From positions 1 through 64,000 of the forward strand of contig JAMPIU010000182.1 in NCBI GenBank assembly GCA_023667845.1: a stretch of 64,000 nucleotides of DNA, in the 5' to 3' direction. Every line of letters starts with the position of its first letter. The stretch's first letter is position 1. Shown piece by piece: positions 46,270-56,232 of the stretch. A program made the translations under genes and the position numbers. The notes beneath the pieces were generated by a model. It did not search any database, was not told the origin of the DNA, and saw only the letters and a program-made list of their open reading frames with translations. The DNA comes from Dehalobacter sp. Its GTDB lineage: Bacteria > Bacillota > Desulfitobacteriia > Desulfitobacteriales > Syntrophobotulaceae.

Positions 46270-49200
46270 TTGTTACAAGCTGTAAAAAGATTGTATGTCG
46301 AGAAAAAACAGGGGTTCAATATCGAAGCTCAGGGACTTTTTGCAGATCTTCGGGATAATTTAAGCATTGCAGGACTGCAGGGGGTCAGAACGATCAACCG
46401 CTATGATATTTCCGGGATTACCGATGAAAAATATGAGAAATCTCGTACAATTATTTTTGCCGAACTTCCCTTGGATATCCTTTACGAGGAAACGCTGGAC
46501 ATCTCGTCAGGGGACAGGGTTTTTGCGATGGAGTATCTGCCGGGCCAGTATGATCAACGGGCGGATTCGGCAGCCCAATGTATCCAGATGCTGACCCAGA
46601 AAGAGCGTCCGCTGATTGCTTCAGCCAAAGTGATTATCCTGGAAGGAAAACTATCTGATCAGGACTTTGCAAGAATCAAACAATACTGCATCAACCCGGT
46701 CGAATCGCGGGAAGCTTCGCTGGAAAAACCGCAGAGTCTGGAATTTGAAGCAGCAGAACCGGCTGACGTAGAAATTTTGGAAGAATTTATCACTAAAACA
46801 CCGGAAGAAATCACTGTGATGCAGCAGCGCATGAATCTCGCCATGAGTGTCGAAGACTTGCTGTTCTGTCAGTCCTATTTCCGGGATACGGAAAAAAGAA
46901 ACCCGACCATGACCGAAATTAAAACGATTGACACTTACTGGTCCGATCACTGCCGGCACACGACATTTCAGACTGAAATTGAAGAAGTCGATATCAAGGA
47001 TGGAAATTTTTCCGGGCCTATCAAAACGGCTTTCGATTGCTATAGGGCTTCCAGGGCTAAGGTATATCAGGACAAGCTGCCCACTAAGGACATTTGTCTG
47101 ATGGATATCGCTACAATGGGGATGAAAGAGCTCAAAATGGCAGGCCTGCTTAATGATCTCGATGAATCTGATGAAATCAATGCCTGCAGTATTGTTGTGA
47201 CTGCCGAGGTGAACGGCCAGGAAGAAGAATGGCTGGTGATGTTTAAAAACGAAACGCATAATCACCCGACAGAAATCGAACCGTTTGGCGGTGCTGCCAC
47301 CTGTCTGGGCGGTGCGATCCGAGACCCATTGTCAGGCCGGACCTATGTCTATCAGGCGATGCGGGTCACCGGCAGCGGCGATCCGCGGGTAAAGGTCGAA
47401 GATACTTTATCCGGTAAACTGCCTCAAAGAAAGATTACCACCGTTGCTGCAGCCGGATATAGTTCTTACGGCAATCAAATCGGACTGGCGACAGGTCAAG
47501 TTGCCGAAGTCTATGACGAAGGCTTTATCGCTAAAAGAATGGAGATCGGTGCGGTCATCGGTGCTGCCCCCAGAAAAAATATCATTCGCAAACCGCCTGA
47601 AGAGGGTGACGTGATTGTACTGGTTGGCGGCAGGACAGGCCGGGATGGCTGCGGCGGAGCGACGGGTTCTTCCAAAGAACATACGTTGGAATCGTTGATC
47701 AGCTGCGGTGCCGAAGTCCAGAAGGGCAATCCGCCGAATGAAAGAAAGATTCAGCGGCTGTTCCGCAATCCGGAGGCCAGTACGCTTATTAAAAAATGCA
47801 ACGATTTTGGCGCCGGTGGTGTCTCTGTTGCCGTGGGGGAACTGACTGACGGCCTTGATATCTGTCTGGATGCCGTGCCAAAAAAATACGAAAGTCTGGA
47901 TGGGACAGAACTGGCGATTTCCGAATCCCAGGAACGCATGGCTGTCGTCCTGGCAGCTGAGGATTGGGACAAATTCAAATGTCTGGCAACCGAAGAAAAT
48001 CTTGAAGCAACCATTATTGCCCGGGTAACTGGCGATCATCGGCTTAAAATGTCCTGGCGGAGCAAGACGATCTTAGATCTCAGCCGTGACTTTCTGAATA
48101 CCAACGGGGTCAAACAAAAGACGAAGGTTGAAGTGGCAGCACCGCTGGAAACGCAAAATTACTTTAACGCTATCCCCAGCCCAGTGGCCCGGGAACTGCC
48201 GGATTTACGTAAAGCCTGGAATGCTAATTTAGGCGATTTGAATGTCTGCAGTAAAAAGGGACTGATCGAGAGATTTGACAGTACGATCGGCGCGGCATCG
48301 GTACTCATGCCGTTAGGCGGAAAATACCAGCTGACTCCGGCTGAAGGCATGGTCGCCAAACTGCCGGTACTTGAAGGTGATACGACGACAGCTACGATCA
48401 TGACGTATGGCTATAACCCGCAACTAGCCAAATGGAGCCCGTTTCACGGGGCTTTATATGCGGTGCTGGATGCCGTTACGAAAGCGGTGGCGATAGGCGG
48501 AGATTACCGCAAGATACGCCTTACCTTACAGGAGTATTTTGGCAAACTCAACGACGCCGGCAAATGGGGGCAACCTTTCAGTGCTTTATTGGGCGCTTAT
48601 TATGCTCAAAAGCAGCTGGGTATTCCCGCTATAGGCGGAAAAGACAGTATGTCGGGCAGCTTTATGGAGCTGAATGTCCCGCCCACCCTGGTCGCATTTG
48701 CCGTTTGTACGGCAGATGCCCGCAAAGTTGTATCTCAGGAATTCAAACAGGCCGGAAGCAACGTTATCCTGCTGAAACTGGCCAGGGACGAACAGGAAAT
48801 CCCTGACTTTACCATGGCGGCGAAAAACTTTGTAAAAGTCTCGGACTTGATTCAGTCAGGCTGTGTGCTCTCATCGCGTTCGGTCAGAATAGGCGGGATT
48901 GCCGGTGCTGTCAGCGAGATGGCTTTCGGCAATATGATTGGTTTTCATTTCAGCAAACAAATAGAGTCTTCAGACCTGTTTCGGACAGATTATGGTTCGA
49001 TTCTGTTGGAATTGGATGACAAGGCTGATCTGCCTGCTCTGTTTAGCAGTGTCGAATACGAATTGCTCGGATGCACGCAGGAAAAACCAGTAATCGCTGT
49101 CAACGGAGTTGAATTGCTGTTGACGGATATGCTGGGCCAATGGGAAATGCCGCTGGAAAAAATCTTTCCAAGCAAGGTTGAGAATGACGAAAATACCGAA

Positions 49201-50058
49201 AAACCTCGGGCAGTCAGTTTTGACAAGCGCAGCACTTTTAGACCGGCGATTAAAGCAGCAAAACCACGGGTATTTATCCCTGTTTTTCCGGGGACAAACT
49301 GTGAATATGATTCTGCCAAAGCTTTCACGAAAGCCGGTGGTCTGGTCGAAACCATGGTCATTCGAAATCTCAGCCCTGCAGATATTGAAAGCTCGATCAA
49401 AGAAATGGTGAAAATCATCGATAACTCCCAGATCATCATGCTTTCAGGCGGTTTTAGCGCTGGAGACGAACCGGACGGATCGGGCAAATTTATTGCCACC
49501 TTGTTTAACAACCCACGCATCAAAGATGCCGTCATGAACCTTCTGAAACAGCGGGACGGTCTGATGCTCGGAATATGCAACGGCTTCCAGGCTTTGATCA
49601 AGCTGGGACTTGTCCCCTACGGGGAAATCAAAGAAATAAACGCAGAAGATCCTACGTTGACCTATAACAAGATCGGACGCCACGTTTCCTGCATGGCCCG
49701 GACCAAGGTTGTTTCCACACTTTCCCCCTGGTTTAGCGGTGTTGAATTGGGAGAGATTCACACGATTGCAGTTTCACACGGCGAAGGAAGATTTGTCGCG
49801 AGTCAGGAAGTCATCAGCAAGCTCATTCAGAATGGGCAGATCGCTACCCAATATGTCGATCTGAATGGAACGGTAAGTAACGATATCAAGGATAATCCGA
49901 ATGGTTCCTTTGAAGCCATCGAAGGGATCACCAGTCCTGACGGACGGGTATTGGGTAAAATGGCGCATTCCGAACGGACCGGAACCGGTGTTGCTGTAAA
50001 CGTTCCCGGCAACAAATACCAGCCCATTTTTGAGGGCGGCATCCGTTATTTCAATTAA
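46270..50058 (+). CDS. purL: Phosphoribosylformylglycinamidine synthase, fused clade II
   Basis: 1262 residues from TTG 46270. Converts FGAR to FGAM in purine synthesis using glutamine and ATP. The fused order is PurS-like N-terminus, synthetase core and C-terminal glutaminase. Visible: ETHNHPTEIEPFGGAATCLGG and GCGGATGSSKEH in the synthetase, GGKDSMSGS in its second half, and in the amidotransferase FPGTNCEYDSAKAF, the catalytic Cys in GICNGFQAL (about residue 1103) and the His-Glu of HGEGRF. This is the clostridial clade (TIGR01857). No other pur gene is adjacent. Confidence 0.97.
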   Translation: MLQAVKRLYVEKKQGFNIEAQGLFADLRDNLSIAGLQGVRTINRYDISGITDEKYEKSRTIIFAELPLDILYEETLDISSGDRVFAMEYLPGQYDQRADSAAQCIQMLTQKERPLIASAKVIILEGKLSDQDFARIKQYCINPVESREASLEKPQSLEFEAAEPADVEILEEFITKTPEEITVMQQRMNLAMSVEDLLFCQSYFRDTEKRNPTMTEIKTIDTYWSDHCRHTTFQTEIEEVDIKDGNFSGPIKTAFDCYRASRAKVYQDKLPTKDICLMDIATMGMKELKMAGLLNDLDESDEINACSIVVTAEVNGQEEEWLVMFKNETHNHPTEIEPFGGAATCLGGAIRDPLSGRTYVYQAMRVTGSGDPRVKVEDTLSGKLPQRKITTVAAAGYSSYGNQIGLATGQVAEVYDEGFIAKRMEIGAVIGAAPRKNIIRKPPEEGDVIVLVGGRTGRDGCGGATGSSKEHTLESLISCGAEVQKGNPPNERKIQRLFRNPEASTLIKKCNDFGAGGVSVAVGELTDGLDICLDAVPKKYESLDGTELAISESQERMAVVLAAEDWDKFKCLATEENLEATIIARVTGDHRLKMSWRSKTILDLSRDFLNTNGVKQKTKVEVAAPLETQNYFNAIPSPVARELPDLRKAWNANLGDLNVCSKKGLIERFDSTIGAASVLMPLGGKYQLTPAEGMVAKLPVLEGDTTTATIMTYGYNPQLAKWSPFHGALYAVLDAVTKAVAIGGDYRKIRLTLQEYFGKLNDAGKWGQPFSALLGAYYAQKQLGIPAIGGKDSMSGSFMELNVPPTLVAFAVCTADARKVVSQEFKQAGSNVILLKLARDEQEIPDFTMAAKNFVKVSDLIQSGCVLSSRSVRIGGIAGAVSEMAFGNMIGFHFSKQIESSDLFRTDYGSILLELDDKADLPALFSSVEYELLGCTQEKPVIAVNGVELLLTDMLGQWEMPLEKIFPSKVENDENTEKPRAVSFDKRSTFRPAIKAAKPRVFIPVFPGTNCEYDSAKAFTKAGGLVETMVIRNLSPADIESSIKEMVKIIDNSQIIMLSGGFSAGDEPDGSGKFIATLFNNPRIKDAVMNLLKQRDGLMLGICNGFQALIKLGLVPYGEIKEINAEDPTLTYNKIGRHVSCMARTKVVSTLSPWFSGVELGEIHTIAVSHGEGRFVASQEVISKLIQNGQIATQYVDLNGTVSNDIKDNPNGSFEAIEGITSPDGRVLGKMAHSERTGTGVAVNVPGNKYQPIFEGGIRYFN

Positions 50059-50080
50059 TAGTTCCGATCCAAATCATGTA

Positions 50081-50108
50081 GGCGCAACGACTATAGTTTC
50101 GATGCGCC
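50081..50108 (+). terminator. Weak hairpin after purL
   Basis: GGCGCA (50081-50086) can pair with TGCGCC (50103-50108) 23 bp after the purL stop; no T-tract, so only a weak terminator candidate. Confidence 0.3.
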
Positions 50109-50205
50109 CTCTCTGTCTGCAATACCCTAGAAAGAGAAAAGACGCCTCTATGAAATGAAGCGCCCTGTTTTGTTGCAGCATTTATTTTGGTAAATGAACA
50201 CAAGT

Positions 50206-50562
50206 CTATTTCTTAATCTCGGTAATATTGACAATGGCTTTATTGGGCAGACAAACAGCATAATCCCCTGGGTTTTCCAGCCAGCCTGTCCGGACACAAA
50301 TCTGGTCGGGACAGTTGGTTTCTTTAAATCTGATGCGGCCTTTTTCTACCAGAACAATCTCGTGGTACTTGCCCGGAAGGGTAATTTCCCGCGGTTCCTG
50401 GACCGCATTTAAATCAATACGTTCGATAAGCACGTTATTCTGTGTGATTTCGGCAAACCTGAGGTCTTTTTCATTTTGGGATTGATGGAATTTTATACTG
50501 CCTAAACCGATGAGCACGAGTAAGATTATGATGCCAACTAGGATAATATCATGTTTCTTCAT
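50206..50562 (-). CDS. NusG domain II-like membrane protein
   Basis: 118 residues from ATG 50562. The frame is open further upstream but without a start; GGAGG lies 13 bp upstream of the ATG, a longer gap than usual. One N-terminal TM helix (about 6-24) is followed by an extracytoplasmic beta domain with the conserved NCPDQICVRTGWL and CLPNKAIVNI motifs of the NusG-II (PF07009) family, found on the outer face of clostridial membranes. Function unknown; in other genomes often linked to heptaprenyl-diphosphate or RNF genes. Confidence 0.82.
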   Translation of the reverse strand: MKKHDIILVGIIILLVLIGLGSIKFHQSQNEKDLRFAEITQNNVLIERIDLNAVQEPREITLPGKYHEIVLVEKGRIRFKETNCPDQICVRTGWLENPGDYAVCLPNKAIVNITEIKK

Positions 50563-51011
50563 GGTATTTGCAGGTCCTCCTTGAGCATTCTCCTTATGGA
50601 TGTCTGACTGAACAGCACAAGAAAAACAGAACATAACTTTCTACATTCAAACATACTATAATTGATCAAGCAAAACAGTGTCAAGAGATGTCAAAAGGGA
50701 ATCTGTCAAAATGGATTATTCGAAAAAATCAAAAGCATCTAAACACATATTCAGACGATGAGTGCCGGCTGTTTTGGATCAAATTCAATATGCCGATCAT
50801 TGGGAACGATACCTTTAAGCATGGTATGACATATCGATATAATGAAAATGTAGGTAAATGATGTCGAATGAATAAGTAAGTTTATAAGGACTATTGAAGT
50901 TTGCAGGCAATTAATATAAACTTAAGCCGTCACTAAAACGGTAAAAATAATTTTCAACTGGGTAATACTATGCAAAAGCATACATATAAAAAATATCTGG
51001 AGGGAATTAAT
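50563..51011. other. Divergent gap between the NusG-II gene and fba
   Basis: 449 bp holding the NusG-II promoter and, near 50836, a TATAAT-like element that may serve fba. A small CCGT/ACGG hairpin lies at 50928-50941. No other feature. Confidence 0.4.
50655..50684 (-). promoter_or_regulatory. Promoter of the NusG-II-like gene
   Basis: On the minus strand TTGACA (50684-50679) and TATAGT (50660-50655) are separated by 18 bp, about 100 bp upstream of the start. Confidence 0.55.
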
Positions 51012-51938
51012 ATGCCACTGGTAACTTCTGCTGAAATGTTTAAAAAAGTCTATGGGAAATGTGCTGTCGGAGCATTTAACGTTAACAATATGGAAATTAT
51101 TCAGGGAATTGTTGATGCGGCGAAGGAAGAAAATGCACCTTTGATTTTACAGGTTTCTGCGGGTGCCCGGAAATATGCCAAACATATTTACTTAATGAAG
51201 CTGGTAGAGGCTGCAGTGGAGGATACCGGCTTGCCGATCTGCCTGCATTTGGATCACGGGGAAGACTTTGAGATTTGTAAGGCCTGTGTTGACGGCGGCT
51301 TCACTTCGGTGATGATCGATGGTTCTAAGCTGTCTTTTGCCGAAAATATTGCCGTTACCAAAAAGGTTGTAGAGTACGCCCATGCCAAAGGCGTCGTCGT
51401 GGAAGCCGAATTAGGCAGACTTGCCGGCATTGAAGATGCAGTAAATGTCAGCGTTAAGGACAGCAGCTATACGGATCCGGAGCAGGCTGCCGAATTTGTT
51501 CATAAAACTGGTTGTGATTCCCTGGCTGTTGCGATTGGCACCAGTCACGGAGCGTATAAGTTCAAGGGAGAAGCGATGCTTGATTTCGAGCGTCTTGAAA
51601 AGATAGCCTCTCTGCTTCCTGGCTTCCCATTAGTTTTACACGGCGCGTCCACGGTACTGCCGGAATTTGTGGCAAAATGCAACGAATATGGAGGAGATAT
51701 CAAGGGAGCGCAGGGTGTCCCCGAAGATATGCTTCACAAGGCTGGGACCATGGGAGTCTGCAAAATAAATATTGATACCGATCTGCGCCTTGCCATGACG
51801 GCTTCAATCCGCGAGTATTTGGCGAATAGTCCTGCTGATTTTGACCCCCGTCAGTATCTAAAACCGGCTAGAGAAGCCATCAAAAATATGGTTAAGCATA
51901 AGATTGCTAATGTCTTAAACTGCAGTAATCAGCTCTAA
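51012..51938 (+). CDS. fba: Class II fructose-bisphosphate aldolase
   Basis: 308 residues from ATG 51012 with GGAGGG at 50999-51004; an in-frame ATG at 50970 lacks a ribosome site. Zn-dependent cleavage of fructose 1,6-bisphosphate. Visible: AFNVNNMEIIQ, metal ligands in LHLDHGEDFE, SVMIDGSKLSF, VEAELGRLAGIED, IGTSHGAYKF, LHGAST and CKININTDLR-like INIDTDLR. It lies 20 kb from the glycolytic operon and has its own terminator. Confidence 0.96.
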   Translation: MPLVTSAEMFKKVYGKCAVGAFNVNNMEIIQGIVDAAKEENAPLILQVSAGARKYAKHIYLMKLVEAAVEDTGLPICLHLDHGEDFEICKACVDGGFTSVMIDGSKLSFAENIAVTKKVVEYAHAKGVVVEAELGRLAGIEDAVNVSVKDSSYTDPEQAAEFVHKTGCDSLAVAIGTSHGAYKFKGEAMLDFERLEKIASLLPGFPLVLHGASTVLPEFVAKCNEYGGDIKGAQGVPEDMLHKAGTMGVCKINIDTDLRLAMTASIREYLANSPADFDPRQYLKPAREAIKNMVKHKIANVLNCSNQL

Positions 51939-52005
51939 GAATAGTATAGTGAGCGAACGACAAATAAAAGATTCCACTTAGCGGAAATACGAAATATTGC
52001 GAAAA

Positions 52006-52035
52006 AAGTAGACAGTTTAAGTCTGCTTTTTTATT
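52006..52035 (+). terminator. Intrinsic terminator after fba
   Basis: AAGTAGAC (52006-52013) pairs with GTCTGCTT (52021-52028), one G-U, followed by TTTTATTT. Confidence 0.75.
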
Positions 52036-52044
52036 TGATATAAT
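52036..52044 (+). promoter_or_regulatory. Extended -10 promoter of the CheA-like kinase
   Basis: TGA-TATAAT (52037-52044 region) directly after the fba terminator, 69 bp before the kinase start. Confidence 0.5.
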
Positions 52045-52112
52045 GGAAAAAGGTATTTTGTAGATTTATGTAGAATTTTCCCAGAAACAATTTTTATAAG
52101 TAGGGATATTAA

Positions 52113-54233
52113 TTGGAAAATAATCGGAGTAGGCTGGCAAGAACGGTTAACGTTCTTATTCTTGCTTTGCTGGTATTAATTCAAATTCTCTTGATCAGGT
52201 CCTGGTATAATAAGACCCTTGATGATATCGGCATCAACGCGATGACCATTTCTCGGGTTGTCGCTGACAGTATTAATATTACTGAATATGAAAAGTTACT
52301 TGCGGAGAAAGAGCCTAATGATTATTTTAGAGAGATGCAGGCATATTTTCAGCGTATTCAAGCTGAAACCGGAGTGAAGTATGTTTATGTCGAACATCAA
52401 ATATCACCCAGCCAAATTGAATACATTTTCGATTCGGAGAAGGATTCTTTAGGTGAGACCGATGAACTGTCTACACCGGCAGCACATACGCATACCAAAG
52501 CTTTTCACACGAGAGCTCAGACTTCAACGCTTTGGGGTACTTTGATTACCGGCTATGCACCATTGGTCAATGCCGACGGTCAGGTCATAGGCGCAGTCGG
52601 AACAGATGTAGATATCCAATATATTTATCAGGAACTGGCCAAACGCGTCGGGCAGATCATTCTTTATACAGCAGCCATGGTCGTTCTCTTCGGCTTGCTT
52701 ATTTACGTCACGCTCAGTGAAGAAATACGAAGACGGCGCGTCGTCGAAAAAAATCTTAAACAAAGTATGCAGTCTGTGAAAAATTTACTCAATAATGCCG
52801 GGCAGGGCTTCCTGTCTTTTGGATCAGACCTGTGTATTGAACCTGAATACAGCATTGAATGCCAGAGATTATTGGGTCCTGACTTAGATAAACGTAACTT
52901 CCCGGACTTAATTTATCCGAAGGATCAGGAACAAAGAGACTTTGTGAACAAAGTTCTTCTGGAATGTTTTCAGGAGAATGACCCGGTGCGCAGGGAGGTA
53001 TTCCTTTCTTTTCTGCCGGATGCAATTTTCCTGAATAACTACTATATAAAAATCGAATACAAGTTTATCGCGGATAAGCGTCAGGAAGAAACACAAGCTT
53101 TGATGGTTATCTTAACGGATGCTACGGAGAAACGTGCTTTGCAGGAACAAATGGAAAATGAACGGAAAACACTTAAAATGATTGTTAAGGCTGTTATCAG
53201 CCGTAATGACCTTTTGGAACTTATTTCAGATTACCAGCGTTTTTGCCAGATGACCGTACCGCAGCTGGTTACTTGCAAAGAACCGCTTCAGCGGGTAATT
53301 GTCGATGTCAAACGAAGGATTCATACCTTTAAAGGGGAATTTGGCCAGTTTGAGATGATACATATGGTTCGTTCTCTTCACCATCTTGAAGAAGAGATCA
53401 AATCTTTTGAACAAAGGGATTCAGCAACCAGTACTGGTTTAGGTATGCTCCTGCAAAATTTGAATCTTGAACATGTTCTGAATGAAGGTTTGCGTATTCT
53501 GCAGTCAACCTTAGGGGAGAATTTTATTGTCAGAGATAAAATCATCGAGATCCCGGAAGAAAAACTGCTTGAATTGGAAGATCAAATAGCGATGCTTATT
53601 CCATCGCAGGAGGCCAATATTCTGATTACCAAAATCAGGCAATTGCGTTACCGCTCGTTCAAAGAGCTTTTAGCTGCTTACCCGAATACTGTAGAAGGCT
53701 TAGCTCAGGGCTTGGAGAAATCGTTGTATCCTCTTGAACTAGAAGGCGGAGAGTTCCCTGTAGATACAAAAAGGTACCAGGCCTTTACCAAATCACTGAT
53801 TCATATTTTTGCGAACTGCGTAGATCATGGCATTGAAAACAGGGAAGACAGAATCAAAGCCGGAAAAGAAGAAAAGGGCCGCGTTGTCTGCGAAATGAAA
53901 TTAGTTCAAGATCAAATATTATTAAAGATCGCTGATGATGGCAAAGGCTTAGACTTGGAAGGAATCAAACAAAAAGCGCTTGAGCTTGGGGTATTTACCG
54001 CAGAACAACTGGCAGAGCTGGACGATAAAGATATTATCCCACTTATTTTTGAAGACGGGCTTTCCAGCAAAGACAGTGCATCGATGATTTCGGGACGCGG
54101 CATCGGCATGGCGATCGTTAAACAAGAACTTGAAAAAATAGGCGGTCATTTGGATATTGTTACAAATCCTGACACTGGAACAGAATTCAATTTTCTGCTG
54201 CCAATTGGAACCGGCACTCATAGTTACGACTGA
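52113..54233 (+). CDS. Membrane sensor kinase with internal Hpt and CheA-type ATPase
   Basis: 706 residues from TTG 52113 (AGGGA 7 bp upstream). TM1 about 12-30, an extracellular Cache-like sensor (about 31-185, with GVKYVYVEH and VIGAVGTDVDIQYIY), TM2 about 190-210, then a PAS-like region and coiled linker. An Hpt-type phosphotransfer motif RRIHTFKGEFGQF places the phosphoacceptor at His404, followed by a CheA-type HATPase with Asn568 in IFANCVDHGIENREDR, DDGKGLD and SGRGIGMAIV. There is no classical H-box dimer domain and no CheW domain. The CheY-like gene 9 bp downstream is the evident partner. Signal unknown. Confidence 0.85.
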   Translation: MENNRSRLARTVNVLILALLVLIQILLIRSWYNKTLDDIGINAMTISRVVADSINITEYEKLLAEKEPNDYFREMQAYFQRIQAETGVKYVYVEHQISPSQIEYIFDSEKDSLGETDELSTPAAHTHTKAFHTRAQTSTLWGTLITGYAPLVNADGQVIGAVGTDVDIQYIYQELAKRVGQIILYTAAMVVLFGLLIYVTLSEEIRRRRVVEKNLKQSMQSVKNLLNNAGQGFLSFGSDLCIEPEYSIECQRLLGPDLDKRNFPDLIYPKDQEQRDFVNKVLLECFQENDPVRREVFLSFLPDAIFLNNYYIKIEYKFIADKRQEETQALMVILTDATEKRALQEQMENERKTLKMIVKAVISRNDLLELISDYQRFCQMTVPQLVTCKEPLQRVIVDVKRRIHTFKGEFGQFEMIHMVRSLHHLEEEIKSFEQRDSATSTGLGMLLQNLNLEHVLNEGLRILQSTLGENFIVRDKIIEIPEEKLLELEDQIAMLIPSQEANILITKIRQLRYRSFKELLAAYPNTVEGLAQGLEKSLYPLELEGGEFPVDTKRYQAFTKSLIHIFANCVDHGIENREDRIKAGKEEKGRVVCEMKLVQDQILLKIADDGKGLDLEGIKQKALELGVFTAEQLAELDDKDIIPLIFEDGLSSKDSASMISGRGIGMAIVKQELEKIGGHLDIVTNPDTGTEFNFLLPIGTGTHSYD

Positions 54234-54242
54234 GGAGGAAAA

Positions 54243-54608
54243 ATGGCTAAGGTATTAATCGTTGATGACTCTGCAATTATGAGGAGAAATTTAGCTGCTA
54301 TCATGGGGAGAGGCGGTCATGAAGTCATAGGCGAAGCGCTCAATGGCATGCAGGCTCTGGCTGAATATGGAAATTTGCATCCGGATATTGTGACAATGGA
54401 TATTACGATGCCTCTGTCAGACGGCATCGAGGCACTTGGTAAATTGCTCGGCAGGTACCCTGATGCCAGGGTGGTCATGATAAGCGCAATTAACCAAAAA
54501 GACAGGGTCTTCGAGGCAATTAAATTGGGCGCCAAGAATTACATTATTAAACCTTTTGAGGAAGACAAGGTAATCAATATTATAAACCAGGTCCTGGGTT
54601 TAAGATAA
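54243..54608 (+). CDS. CheY-like single-domain response regulator
   Basis: 121 residues, one receiver domain. Acidic pocket VDDSAIMRR near the N-terminus, phosphoacceptor Asp in IVTMDITMPLSDG (about residue 55), conserved Ser in MISAINQKD and Lys in YIIKPFEEDK. No output domain. GGAGG precedes ATG 54243 only 9 bp after the kinase stop. The target (flagellar, Pil or enzyme) is not visible in the window. Confidence 0.93.
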   Translation: MAKVLIVDDSAIMRRNLAAIMGRGGHEVIGEALNGMQALAEYGNLHPDIVTMDITMPLSDGIEALGKLLGRYPDARVVMISAINQKDRVFEAIKLGAKNYIIKPFEEDKVINIINQVLGLR

Positions 54609-54637
54609 TAGTTATCCGTGTGAATCAAAAATGATGT

Positions 54638-54682
54638 AAGGCCGACGAAGAGAGGGAGTTCTTTCTTTGTTGGCCTTCTTGT
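54638..54682 (+). terminator. Intrinsic terminator after the CheY-like gene
   Basis: AAGGCCGACGAAG (54638-54650) pairs with CTTTGTTGGCCTT (54665-54677), 13 bp with two G-U pairs, followed by CTTGTT. Confidence 0.8.
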
Positions 54683-54701
54683 TAGGGTAATATAAATGAT
54701 A

Positions 54702-54730
54702 TTTACAACAAACAACTCGGATAGTATAAT
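54702..54730 (+). promoter_or_regulatory. Promoter of the citrate synthase gene
   Basis: TTTACA (54702-54707), 17-bp spacer, TATAAT (54725-54730); ~94 bp before the start codon. Confidence 0.7.
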
Positions 54731-54823
54731 AAAGTTGTTTGAAAAAACGGCAATATCATGTTTTAAGGATAATCAATCAAATAGGGTAAATGAAACAGGA
54801 TTAACCAAGAATCGGAGGAGAAA

Positions 54824-56188
54824 ATGGCGTGCAATAAAAAGGAAACAATTGATTCTTTTACACATAAGTACAGCAAGATCTGTCAGGAAAACAGCTGGAT
54901 TGATCCAAGCCTCTATAATGAGTATGGCGTAAAACGCGGCTTAAGAGATAAGAACGGGGAAGGGGTACTTGCCGGGTTAACCAATATCTCTTTAATCAAG
55001 TCTCATGACGAAATTGATGGAAAGCGGATTCCCTGTGACGGAAAACTTCTTTACCGGGGATACAATATCACTGATTTGGTCAAAGGATTTGCACATAATC
55101 AGCAATATGGCTTTGAAGAAATAACTTATCTGCTTCTGTTTGGATCACTGCCTAATGAAGAACAATTAGCCCACTTTAAAGACATTTTAGTGGAAAGCAG
55201 AAATCTTCCTAAAAATTTTGTGCGTGATGTCATTATGAAAGCACCGAGCAGAGACATCATGAATTCTCTAACAAAGAGTGTTCTTACCCTGGCATCCTAT
55301 GATGAGACCATAGACGATGTGTCTTTAGATAATGTTTTGCGGCAATGTCTGATGCTGATCAGCATTTTTCCGATGCTGTGCGTGTACGGGTATCATGCCT
55401 ACAATCATTATGAATGCAACGAAAGCTTTTATATCCACAGACCTGATGATCAGCTCTCCACAGCTCAAAATATCCTGAAAATGTTAAGACCGGATAAACA
55501 ATTTACGGAACTTGAAGCCAAGGTGCTGGATATTGCCCTTGTACTGCATATGGAACACGGCGGGGGAAATAATTCCACGTTTACGACCAGAGTCGTTTCT
55601 TCTTCCGGTTCGGATACGTATTCCGTCATTGCGGCGGCCTTATCCTCTCTGAAAGGGCCAAAACATGGCGGAGCAAATATTAAGGTTGTCGAGATGGTGG
55701 CTGATATCAAATCCCACGTTGCCAACCCTAAGGATGAAGAAGAGGTCAAAAGCTACTTAACGAAGATTTTGAAGAAGGAAGCGTTTGACCGGAGAGGTCT
55801 CATTTATGGGATGGGACATGCTGTTTATTCGATTTCCGACCCAAGGGCCCAAATCTTCAAAGGCTTTGTCGAGAAGCTGGCGGATGACAGAGACCGAAGA
55901 AGTGATTTTGAATTATATGCGATGATTGAGAGACTCGCTCCTCAGGTCATCGCTGAGGAACGGAAAATCTATAAAGGTGTCAGTGCCAATGTGGATTTTT
56001 ACAGCGGCTTTGTTTACAGTATGCTGGATATTCCGCTGGAACTGTATACGCCGTTGTTTGCGATGGCCAGAATTGTCGGGTGGAGTGCCCACCGTTTGGA
56101 AGAATTGGTCAATGCAGACAAAATCATCAGACCGGCCTATGAAAGTCCCCTTATTGATAAGGATTATAGGGTAATGCAGGAACGGTAA
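54824..56188 (+). CDS. Citrate/2-methylcitrate synthase
   Basis: 454 residues from ATG 54824 (GGAGGAG upstream). Condenses oxaloacetate with acetyl-CoA (or propionyl-CoA). Visible: LLYRGYNITDLV, the first catalytic-His region LHMEHGGGNNSTF, GPKHGGAN, the second His in GMGHAVYSISDPRA and a C-terminal VDFYSG with catalytic Asp. Length and sequence style fit the clostridial si/re-ambiguous ~450-residue clade. The neighbouring trmB starts 45 bp later. Confidence 0.93.
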   Translation: MACNKKETIDSFTHKYSKICQENSWIDPSLYNEYGVKRGLRDKNGEGVLAGLTNISLIKSHDEIDGKRIPCDGKLLYRGYNITDLVKGFAHNQQYGFEEITYLLLFGSLPNEEQLAHFKDILVESRNLPKNFVRDVIMKAPSRDIMNSLTKSVLTLASYDETIDDVSLDNVLRQCLMLISIFPMLCVYGYHAYNHYECNESFYIHRPDDQLSTAQNILKMLRPDKQFTELEAKVLDIALVLHMEHGGGNNSTFTTRVVSSSGSDTYSVIAAALSSLKGPKHGGANIKVVEMVADIKSHVANPKDEEEVKSYLTKILKKEAFDRRGLIYGMGHAVYSISDPRAQIFKGFVEKLADDRDRRSDFELYAMIERLAPQVIAEERKIYKGVSANVDFYSGFVYSMLDIPLELYTPLFAMARIVGWSAHRLEELVNADKIIRPAYESPLIDKDYRVMQER

Positions 56189-56232
56189 GACCTCTATTCG
56201 ATTGATAAGCATTGGAAGGAGACAGTGTATAA

